DNA from: Zygnema circumcarinatum
Taxonomy: Eukaryota > Streptophyta > Zygnematophyceae > Zygnematales > Zygnemataceae
Assembly (NCBI GenBank): GCA_037447605.1
Contig: CM074807.1
Location: 179,659-243,658 of the forward strand
Reading direction: 5' to 3'
DNA: 64,000 bases
In this document: piece by piece, positions 48,193-57,939 of the stretch
Numbering within the stretch: position 1 is the stretch's first letter
Layout of the letters: every line of letters begins with the position of its first letter
Program-made: the position numbers and the translations under genes
Notes under the pieces: generated by a model
The model's database searches: none
What the model was told of the DNA's origin: nothing
The model's input: the letters and a program-made list of their open reading frames with translations, nothing else

Positions 48193-51110
48193 TTAAGCTT
48201 GGAACGAAATGCCGTTCAAAGGAATCTCCACATCCATAGAGTAGGCGAGCCGAACGGCTTCAATGAGTTCAGGCGTATAATACGAGGCGAAGAGTGCTGA
48301 GGAGTTCGTGGGATGAGCAAACAGCCCTTGGGAAGGAAGTGCTGCTGCTCCCTTTCCTACGTGACGGAACACTACTCGACTATCTTCCTGCATTCTCTCA
48401 AACCGTCCAACAAAATGGTACTTGAGAATGTGCAGACCGCAAAGGTCCGCCTGCGGGGCAATGTGATTCTCTACCTTCTTGCGGGAATCACGTATGACAT
48501 TCCCAGTCAGCCGCACGAACTCTGGGAAGCTCAGCAGAGAGTCGCCCAGAGTTGCAATGTGCAGGTCTCCAAAGAAAACATTGTTCCAGAATGTGCGATT
48601 GCGCTGATGCCCACCTGCCACGTGCTTGTCTAGATAAGCTGACAGGAGGCGAGTCCATGGACTACGAACGAAAGTGAACAGAAATGTCTTCGGGTTTGTA
48701 AGAATGCGTGCTGCTTCGCCTTCTGAAAAATCTTGACCCAACACTTTCAATCCACTCCTGCCTGTTTCCTCCCCTCCCAAACAAGTCAGTTTTGCCTTTA
48801 CATGGTCATCATGCTTGCATTACTGCCTATGGCCCAGAGGCTGTAGCTTTCACCCATAGTACTTATACACACGCTCACACTTTCAGGCAGCGAAGGGAAA
48901 ACGAGCACAGAGCAGGTATCACCAACAGAGGGAAAGGAAGGAGAATTCTCTCACCACGATCATGAACCTCCTCGGTGGCGGATAAATTGAGCTCTGCCGC
49001 CACCCATGGAGTCCTATGAGCCATGAGCAATGATTGCAGGTGGACTTTTTTGGCAATGGAATGTAAAATCAGAGTGGCGTTTCTTAGGTCGCATAGTGCA
49101 GCTGAAATAAAGGAAGGTTTTTTTACTGTTCCACCTGCCATGCCCTGCAGACGGCGCATCCAAAGCCGCCATGTTGTGCAGGCGACTTTGGGTATACTAC
49201 AGTAAAGCAGAGAGCGCTCTTCTGAAAAGAGACAATCCCAAGTATCCCCACCAAGCAGTGTTCAATTATCTGCTAATTTGACTGCACTTTCTGCATAATT
49301 TCCCTCTTTACGTATGGCTTCCAGGCTCGCCTCTTCACTGATAACTGCCTGCGACTGCTATTGCACATAGAGGTAGTCGATAACCAATTTGATTTATATT
49401 GAAAACAAAATGTAGATTGGGTATTTTGGAATGGCATATTCATAGAAAATATTGAGCTCACCATCAACGTACAGTTGCTGCGCCCAGCGCTGTTGTATCA
49501 CAAGGGGCGGCAACTTCTTGTCACAGAATGCCTCCCTGCGCTTAAACGGATGACCAAATTTCTCAGCCTGTCCGACGATAAAATCCACAACTCCAGACGG
49601 GAAGCCGTGTATTAGGGTTGTGGTCTGACTAAGGAGAAGATACTCTGCTAAATCATGCTGTGCACACGTTACCAGCTTGAGCCTAAAAGGACCCTGTTCA
49701 CGGGCTTGCGATTCGGAAAAAGGCAAAGTATGGCCCATGAGAGGGTTGAAGGCTCGGCACAGCTCCTGCCCCTCCCGCAGCGGGTCAAAGTGAGGCCCAA
49801 ATTTGCCTGTTTTTGAAAGCTCTGCGTTCCAACTTTCCCCTCTGCTTAAAACCAAAGGACACCATGGCACCCAGAAAGTGTCAGTTGAGTTCGTTGGTCC
49901 TCACGTGTCTTCGATTATTTTCAACTCTTCTTTTTGTTAGTGAGAAGTGTGTACGCGTATAACTATGTGTGTATGCCAATTTATGTCTGAATGCATGGCA
50001 CTGTTGGTTCCCTCAGTCAGTCACCGTTGATATCACCACGATCACCCTCACCTTCTGCTCAGGAGAAGAGAAACTGAGTTGTAGAGGCTTCCGCTCATGG
50101 TGGAACGTATCCATGACGCCCTGCACTGCCAGTCCGGGACTGCCTCCGAGGAAAAAGTCGGAAGAGGGGTCCCTAAGCAGTTCCATGAGCATGATACGGC
50201 TGCTCAAATTGGTTTGCATTCCCCAGTGCGTACTAAAGCCCCAGCAGCTCTTGCTCAATCGGTTCCAATCTCTTTCCGGAAGTCGGGGGGGCATCATTTG
50301 CAGTCTCTCACCGTTAGAGTCGTCTTCCCCATCAAGCTCTGTTGAGTCCACACTGCTCACAGAGCCCAAGCAAGCAGATACAAGGAGCTCCGGCGTGACT
50401 TGTGGCACGCCTGCCTGCAAGATCACTCCTTTAGAACGTCTGAGCCGTGCCATATCCACTCCTGCCGCCAGTCTCTGCACCTCTTCAGACGGCCGCAATC
50501 GCTGATAGCAGCCACGCAGCTGCTCTGCAAGCTCACAGCCTTGCAGCTTAGCCTCTGCCCGGCGGAGTTGACATGGGGCTACTGCTTGACTGACAAAGAG
50601 ACTTGGAGGGGCTTTCACATTGCTGGGGTGGATGTCAGCGCACTTTGACTGAGAACTGCTACTGGCGTTCCAGGCTACTACTGCTTGGCGCCAGGATAGC
50701 CACTCCAGGCTAAGCTGAAATTTACCGTCCAGGTCATCTAGAGCTTCAAACATTGAACTTTTAGAAAACAGTTCCTCAAAATTGGTCGCAGGAAGCCATC
50801 CATCTGACCTCCAGACCACCACAAGAGGAATCTCTGCTGCTCTAGTGAATGCCTCGGCTGCGCAGATGGAATACAAGCGGCTTCCCAGGTCACCCCCACA
50901 CAGAAGCACAGCAGAGCCCCTAAGCGACTCCTTCCCTCGGCGTACAACCTCCTCCCAACGCCCTCGGCCCTCTCCCGCAGGCGAGCTTCTGAGGCGGAGA
51001 TGCAGGAAGCAGCCGCAGAGAAGCGCAGCGAAGAGGGCAGCGATGCAGCGCCGCTTGCTGCAGCCCCTCACCCGTCCCCCTCCCCCCCCTCCCCGCATGC
51101 GCATGCGCAT
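48193..51110 (-). CDS. Type II membrane protein: fucosyltransferase-like (GT-B) domain fused to carbohydrate sulfotransferase, paralogue 2
   Basis: Start at 51110 (MRMRMRGGGG); a basic N-terminus is followed by a short anchor, CIAALFAALLCGCFLHL. The first half has VLLCGGDLGSRLYSICAAE, LVVVWRSDGWLPATNFEELF, CYQRLRPSEEVQRLAAGVD, GVILQAGVPQ and DFFLGGSPGLAVQGVMDTF (exon ends near 50065). The next exon (about 49790-49455) has LAEYLLLSQTTTLIHGFPSG and LPPLVIQQRWAQQLYVDGE. Then the 5'-phosphosulfate loop CSIPKVACTTWRLWMRR (about 49195-49145), and a last exon with FLFTFVRSPWTRLLSAYLDK and HIAPQADLCGLHILKYHFVG before the stop at 48193. Architecture, motif spacing and exon order mirror the gene at 36846-39937, so the two arose by duplication. 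Predicted Golgi PAPS-dependent glycan sulfotransferase; the GT-like part lacks the usual HxRR donor motif. Confidence 0.8.
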
Positions 51111-51329
51111 CTGCAGCCACTGCAGCCTCCGCTTCCCGTGGGAGCGTGCGCTTCTGTTGTGTGTGGCATGAGAATTAGGGTTAGGGTTAGGGTTAGGGTT
51201 AGGGTTAGGGTTAGGGTTAGGGTTAGAGCCAGGCGATTAGGGTTACGAAGTTAGGGCTGGCTGTGAGTAGGCGCGTACAGACTTCAGGTTTGTTAGGGCA
51301 AAGGGTGCAGTTGCGCTTGTCGCCTCGCC
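51111..51329. promoter_or_regulatory. 219-bp divergent promoter with TTAGGG block
   Basis: Start codons of the sulfotransferase 2 gene and the FAM114-like gene lie 220 bases apart on opposite strands. Most of the space is the telomere-like repeat, with further single TTAGGG words at about 51237, 51253 and 51292. Telo-box words are known promoter elements in plants, so a regulatory role is plausible but inferred. Confidence 0.6.
51175..51228 (+). repeat. Interstitial telomere-type repeat (TTAGGG)8
   Basis: Eight perfect TTAGGG units (51175-51222) followed by TTAGAG. This is the vertebrate/fungal-type hexamer, not the TTTAGGG heptamer usual in plants. It lies between two genes, not at a contig end. 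Confidence 0.97.
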
Positions 51330-54300
51330 ATGGAGCCTGCGAAGGAGCCTGCGGAAGAGCCTCCTGCAGCCACTCCCCTTCCCGGGGGTGAGGCTGCGGG
51401 AGGGGAGGGTGCCCTCGCGACTATGTCTTCGTCCTCCAAGGAAGTCGGGGAAGAGGAGCAGCAGAAGCAGGTGGCGGAGGGAGGGCAGGATGGTTTGAAA
51501 GGGGAGAGCGAGCCTTTGATAAAGAAGGAGGAGGCAGGCAATGCAGCCAATGCGAGCGATGCCACAAATGTGTGGGGCTGGGGAGGCTGGGCGTCCGTGG
51601 TCAGTGTCCTTCAGGAGGCGCAGAAGACAGTAAGGTCACGAATCCTTGGTGATCTCACATGAAAACCTGTCAAAGATTTTTTTTTTCTGTATCCAGCCAC
51701 CGCAACAACTTGGAACAAGCAAAGATGGCATGCCTGAAAGAAACAGTCCCGCACCAGTTCTCAACTGCCAGCATGTATAACGATCGTCGAGTGTGCGGTA
51801 GAGTCCAGATGACTTAATCTACACTGCTATGTGTATTTCAGTGTATTTGCCAGAACTACATTTCCACGTTCCCATCACTCTTCCTAAATGCTGACAGCAT
51901 ACAACACAACGCTGCTCCATAGCGTACTGCAATGTTGTCTGTGGATATGGACTGTAAGTCAAGCTCTCACGGATGAGCGTGTTGAGAGGATTGCAGGCTG
52001 CGAGTGCTGCCTCTGGAGTGTTGGAGCAGCTGGATGCAGAAGCACGGAAAATCGAAGCAGAAGCGAAAGGTCATTCTGAGTCAGCAAAGGGCAGCAAGGA
52101 TGATAGAGGAAGCGAAAACATGTCTGGTACTGAAAGGGCGCAAGGTGATCCGCCTGAGCAGCAGAATGATGTAGGAAACAATGAAGAGGCCCAAACATCA
52201 GACTCACAGTCGTTGCAAAATCGAGATGAGGAAAAAGGAGAAGCTGTGGACGGCTCACGTAAAGTTGAGGACCCAACCAAGAACTCTGTGCTTGAACAGG
52301 TGCTCACTTTCTTCACTCCACTCTTCTTGTTTTTTTCTGCATCTAGAATACGTCGACTGGGAAGAAACGAAACGTACTTACTAAGCGTATCCTGGCTATT
52401 GCTGACTTGTAGAGCAGAGTCATCTTGTGAAATTCTTCGAGAAGAGTCTCTCTATATCTCAAAGCTCTTTATGGCTGCGCATTTCTTTTATTCCTTCGCA
52501 AAGAATTTAGTACTGACAGGGTAACATTTGGCAAGTGGGACACTCTTCCTTGATTATTACGTCGTCCTATATGCAAGTCTTTCCCGTTGATGGCTGTGTT
52601 CTGCCGGTCTGACAAAGTGATACAGTTTATGGTGTATGCCTTACCGCGCTCCTCTATGTGCGATGTGACATATCTTGGCATCTGCAAGTCATGAGACCAA
52701 AGCAGCTATTGATAGTTACCGTTACTCCCTGTGCAGCTTTAGATCTACTAACACAGATATGGTGAAGGAGGTGGCTGATGCGCTCAGAGCCTTAAGAGTC
52801 TGGATGAGTCCGTCGAGACCATGGCTTCAGGCGCTCTGCAAGCACTGGGGACTGCCTGGCGAGGGGGGCTCACCTTCATGCACACGTTCGCAACAAAACC
52901 CTCACTCAATGATGCTCTCTTTGATTACAGCTGACTACAGGGAAAGGCTTACAAGCTAGGGTGATGTGCTGTCCAAATAATGACGAGTATAATCCTTGAG
53001 AAACAAGTGTTCACTGTGTGGTTTGTTGTTCTTAGGGTTTCTGATCTGAATGACAGATGAGGACTTGGGCTGCAGGTTGGAAGAGTCAGCCGGAACGCTG
53101 GCCCACAGCATTCAGGAAGGAACAAATCCCAGCATCTTGCAGGTTCTACTCATGGCTCATAATACCCCACATGAAGCATGTCTCAGTGGTTGCTGCGTTG
53201 TTGAGTACATGGGCAATGCATATCTTCAACTGCGTACATCGGGGTAGTTCAGTGAGTGATGGCTAAGGGAAACACTTTCTCAGCGGTACTGTAGCAAGTG
53301 TCTTAATCACGTCGTCTTTCTGCAGTTTTGATATGTGGTTGACCTGTGAATGTGGTGAGCGGTAGCCGCTGTAGGTCCTAAACACTTGGCTCCATGGATG
53401 GCAGTCTGGGCGAGGTTTTGCAGAGCGAGGTTTGCGAGTGTTGGAGTATGTGAGCCAGGAGACAATCAATGTGATTGCCCAAGAGACGGGTATCAAAATT
53501 GAGGAAGAGGTGGAGCAACAGCAAATGGAACCTGAAATTGAAGAGGAGGAATACAGTGAAGAAGTGACCTTTGAACGCTGCTTCTACATATATGGGGGCC
53601 CTGAGCATCTTGAGGTGGGGCACTTTCCTTTCATGCAATTGCGATGGATGGGCTCTCTTTGAACCTGGATTACTTGTTCTTTCATGAAAGCATCCCCATT
53701 CTTAAACCCTATGAGCCGGGGAAGGGCAACAGGAACTGGAAGCTTTGTCCAGCCACCATACTTTACTATGCACGAGGGGGCGAGCTAAGCTGCCCACCGA
53801 AGAGGACCGATTGGCTATGGATACCCTACTGGAGGAATTGCAGAAGATTCTGGTGGTGGGAGTGGAGAATGCAGAGAGAGGGGGAGGAGGAGAAGTGGAT
53901 TGGCCGTTGCGGGATGCCTTAGAGGAGTGGCATTCCATGCGGAAGGCGAGCATAAGGACGGCAATGGAGATGGCCAGCGGGTAGAGCTTCAGGACTTGGC
54001 ATTTGATGGCACCACAATCAGTCTCAGAAGGTGTTCGTGAGACATCTCTCACATTTCGTTTAGCTGAGGAAATGAGCTGAGAAAGTTGCAGGATGTTGCA
54101 GGTCAGAATCAGACTGTGGAGAAGGTGTCCTGCTTTGCAGCTTAGAGAGGCAAGAGTCTACTTTGCACCGCTAACGAAAGGAAAGGAGATGGTTCTAGTT
54201 CATGTAGCGAGAAGCTGAGTTTTCTTGCTGATTTAAGTTGTAACATTCTTGGTGATCTTGGCGTTTTGTGATGACTTCTGCTGACTCCAATATCCTCTTG

Positions 54301-55232
54301 CGATGGTTTTCCTCTGCAGCTTTCCTGCAGGTCTTTCCGGGCTGCCTCCTAAAGAGATGTCTCAACGCACAACAGAGCGACTAGAGGCAATTCGAACAGA
54401 GAGCTGCCATGTAGGAAGCCTATCCCCTTTTCAAGCAGTGAATGGTTCTGCCAACATGTGATTCTGACATCCGATTTTCTCTCCCCTGTATTGATCGAAT
54501 GCTTGTGTGGGAGGTTGAACGAGTCAGATGAAGGTAAAGGTCTAAAATACTTTCTGTGAGTGCAGAGAGTTGCGGAAGTGGCAGCTGCTTGTGTTGCGCT
54601 GCTACTGGAAGCAGGAAAGTCGCTTGTTGCTGGCGAGGCAGTGTCAGCAACTGCGGAAGAAGAGCAGAATGAGAGTTCTGAGTCAGGGGGAAGTTGGCCT
54701 GACGGCTGCAAAGCGAAAACAGAGCTCTTACGGTCACAAGCGCAAGCCATGATCAGAGACCTTCTGCTGGTGATCAAAAGCTTCTCTTCTGGTGGGTTGT
54801 CCTGCTACCATGCTGCCAAAGCGCATTACGAGTTTGCTATAAGCTCGCTCATTGAGAAAGTGCAGTGTCTGCCATTATTTCTTTCCGTTATTGACAGGGA
54901 AAGGACTGTAGAGATTGCTGCTGTATCTAGGCAGCTTTCTAGATGCGAATCTCAACGTTTTTCCATATTGTGGGTGCGTCTGAGCCGTACGACCTATGTG
55001 TGCATTGCTGCGTGCAGTTATGAATGAAGTGGAGGCTGCGTACAGAGCTGCAGCGGTCAGTGGAGAGGCACCATCTGGGGAGGTGGAGGAGGCAGCTGAA
55101 GGCACTGTTGGCCAGAAGAGTGCCGCTTTGAAGGAGGAGATAACGGCTGACGAGCAGGAGGCTGTGAGACACATACAGGAAGGTTTGAAGCACCTCGTGT
55201 ACGTTCTTCTCTCGAGCTCCTTGAAAAGCTGA
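51330..55232 (+). CDS. FAM114-like protein (NOXP20 family), multi-exon
   Basis: Start at 51330 (GCCATGGAGCC). Exon 1 encodes an acidic, disordered N-terminus and then VWGWGGWASVVSVLQEAQK, the hallmark WGWGGW motif of FAM114A1/A2. The next exon (from about 51970) gives GLQAASAASGVLEQLDAEAR and an acidic linker. Further exons: LDQSVETMASGALQALGTAW (about 52797), TEDLGCRLEESAGTLAHSIQ-like sequence (about 53053), EEVTFERCFYIYGGPEHLE (about 53557; the FAM114 VTFEECF...YGGPE block), EELEALSSHHTLLCTRGRAK (about 53733), PAGLSGLPPKEMSQRTTERL (about 54327), ACVALLLEAGKSLVAG (about 54587), AHYEFAISSLIEKVQ (about 54825), and the last exon ending EGLKHLVYVLLSSSLKS before TGA at 55230. Human relatives associate with Golgi/Rab traffic; the role in green algae or plants is not known to me. 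Confidence 0.85.
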
Positions 55233-56195
55233 GGATGGAGCTGCACCAAGTGAAACAGCAAGTGCAGGAATTGTGAGGTCGTTCAAAAGAAGCCAACGCT
55301 TATGGCGGCAGTATTGGAAATGAAGACTCGGATGCTTTGTGAGCTGAGTTTCGTTTTGTCCAGTGTAATGCATCCAGTGTCTCAAAATAGAGAGCGGTGG
55401 AAGTTTCAAATGTGATTATTCGCATAAAATGTCACACCAGGCAGTTGTGACGGTTGTGAAAATGACATCGCCTTTATCGCCTTCACAGTTTTGTACATGT
55501 ACAGCCAATATGGGCTGTTTGGCCTCAGCGTGTTTTATCCTTTCTTGAATGTGAATATGCACTACCTTGCAAATATGTAATGTTGCACAACTATGGTGGA
55601 TTGTGCGTCTAGTTATAAATTCAAATGTTTTCTTAGAAAGTCGTATCAATTTCAACGTGAAGTTGTCAGTTGGACCATGCCTGCGTAATACACTTTGATG
55701 TGCCCCAATTGTTACTCTTTTACCATTAGTAGACAGCACACAATTTGGGACAGTGTACTCCTGTTGAAGGCTAGCTTCACCTGTTTGACTATGAACCCTC
55801 CCAACCGTGATTGAAAGTTACCACACCAAAGTGTTAAACCGAAAGTAAGCAGTGGGAAAGGGAAGTACGTTGGCCTGACGGATCCTGAAACCTTCCATGA
55901 GGGGCGATCAAACTAATCAGCAACACCCCACCAGACCACAAATAGATGGAGGTGCCTGGCAACAAGGGACACCCAATCAGCCTTGAAACATGAAATGCCG
56001 ATGACGGATTGTTTCCTTTTAAGGTCCGGCTACAACTGAGCTGTACCATCAGTGCATTATCCTGCTAAGGGAGGGGCAATTGAAGTTGGATTGAAAGGAT
56101 CAGGGCTGCCCTGGGTCGCCATTACAGAGGCACATCGGACACACGAGCTTGCCAGCCTATAGAGGTACGGCGTCTGATGGGTGAAGAGAGCTCAT
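55233..56195. other. Convergent intergenic region between the FAM114-like gene and SNRNP27
   Basis: 3' flanks of two converging genes. No recognisable gene. A minus-strand frame of 107 codons at 55416-55739 has no family resemblance. Confidence 0.55.
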
Positions 56196-57939
56196 CTATT
56201 CACCTCCGACGGTAGCGGGCGGTTGAATCCACCTGAAGAACGAGAAGAAACCCTTCAGTGGGAAGCTCGATGATGCATTCAGGCTACAGTCAAAGCATAT
56301 CAACAAACTAGAAAATCACTCCATACATCACTCACATTTCGCAGAGTACTAACCAATTGAATTATTGAACAAGAGATGTTCACCAGTCAGCTTCATCCCC
56401 AACCGTGCTAAAGCACTTTCATATCCAGGCACAACAAGAGACGAGATAAAATTGAAGGCAACGTACCCTTGCGGTTCATGTACTGCCGAGGTTGCCGCTT
56501 TGTGCTCAGCTTTACAGCCCCTTGATGAGCATCAGAGACGGGCTTGCCCTGAATGGTCCATAGAACCATAAGCGTGTCAGAAACAGTCCAGTGGCTCTTC
56601 TAAAAACCACAGCAAAAACTTCTGAGCACTACGATTTAAATACTTGGATGCAAATTTCGGCAAAATCGGTGCACCTTTGTTGAATTAAATGTCGACGGAA
56701 TGCCAAATTGAGACATAAAGGCTGCCTCATCGACATCTGGGACAATTGGAGGAGGAGGTGGAAGTGGAGGGGGTAAAGGTGGTGGCAATGGGAGTTCCGA
56801 ATCAGCATCTCGTGGAGGCCTTGGAGGAGGGGGTGGTAGCCAGCTATCTTCATCCATTGGGCCATAGCCAGCTGCAATAGGTCCAGTAAGCTTCCTGCCA
56901 TGGATATCATCGGGACTCCTCTCCCTGCTGTCTCTCAGCTTCTCCTCCCTGCGCTGTGCTTCTCTATCTCGATCCTTTTTCTCTGTTGGCTTTGCAGTTT
57001 GCATAGGCCGCATTACTGGAGAACGGCTGCGTGACCGGGCCTTCGCCAGTCTGTCCAACTCTGGCGACCTCTCTTTCCTTTTCTTGTCTCTATCTCTCTC
57101 CCTTTCTCTTTCTCTGTCCCTGTCTCTGCCCCTGTCCCTCTCCCTCTCCCTGTCTCTATCCCTGTCCCTGCCCCTTTCAGTGTCTTTGTCTCTGTCCCTA
57201 TCTCTGTCTCTCCCTCTCTCTCTATCTCTCTCTCTGTCCTTGTCCTTGTCCTTGTCCTTGTCCTTGTCCCTATCCCGGTCCCTATCCTGGTCTCTCTCTG
57301 TGTTACCATCCTCATCGCGCTCCCTCACCCTGCCTCTTGCTACTTTACCGCTATCTCGGTTCCTATCTCTCTCGTGATCTCCATCACGCTCGTCTCGATC
57401 CTTTCTTGTGTCTGTCACCACAGCATAATAGCAACCATCAATTGCATGAAGCTCGTATCTGACGTATTTGTTAGATCACGGAAGTAAATGAAAAAAGAGC
57501 TGTAAGTGGGTCCGAGAATTTGTGACGAAGGCATACTTTAACCGCTCAATCCGCGGCAAGAGCTTTGCCAGACCAGCTGCAAAGTTCAAGACACTTGAGA
57601 TCCCGTTCCTTTTTCCAAAGAACAAATCTTTAGTGCAAGCTGGTTAACAGCGCTACAAAGGTATGCTAAGCTAGTTCAGGAAGGCTCAATGATGGCTTCA
57701 CCTGAATTTCACAATGGCCAATCGATTCAAAAGAAGGTGAGCTGCGAAAAATGACAAGGCAAGGTGGGGGGACCATCAATGAGACATTCTGGAGTTAGTA
57801 GCGGCAACAGTGACTCCGTCAGAAAACTAGACTTGGCTTCCTGACAGCTGCCAAGGCCCCATGGTCTGTCATTGCCTGCGGCTTATCAAAACGAGCAGAA
57901 AGACTCACCGCGGCGAGAGGGAGAGTGTGACCGCGCCAT
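56196..57939 (-). CDS. SNRNP27: U4/U6.U5 tri-snRNP 27 kDa protein-like (SNRNP27)
   Basis: Spliceosomal tri-snRNP component with an RS-like N-terminus and a short conserved C-terminal domain. Exon 1 is tiny: ATG at 57939 encodes MARSHSPSRR before donor GTGAGTC. Exon 2 (about 57415 to about 56650) encodes an RD/RE/KD-rich repeat region (including six or more KD pairs), KARSRSRSPVMRP, a poly-Pro segment, and VDEAAFMSQFGIPSTFNSTK. Exon 3 (about 56555-56465) gives GKPVSDAHQGAVKLSTKRQP then RQYMNRKG. The last exon gives GGFNRPLPSEVNR and stop at 56196. The order FNSTKGKPV, RQYMNRKGGFNRPL is the signature of the family, whose human member ends RPLDFI. The charged repeat is longer than in the animal protein. 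Confidence 0.87.

Noticed and set aside
47690-48196. 168-codon plus-strand open frame
   Set aside because: It reads through a poly-T run (poly-Phe), shows no motif, and runs into the opposite-strand coding exon of sulfotransferase 2.
57031-57462. Plus-strand Ser/Leu/Cys/Pro repeat frames
   Set aside because: These are antisense to the RD/KD-repeat exon of the SNRNP27-like gene.
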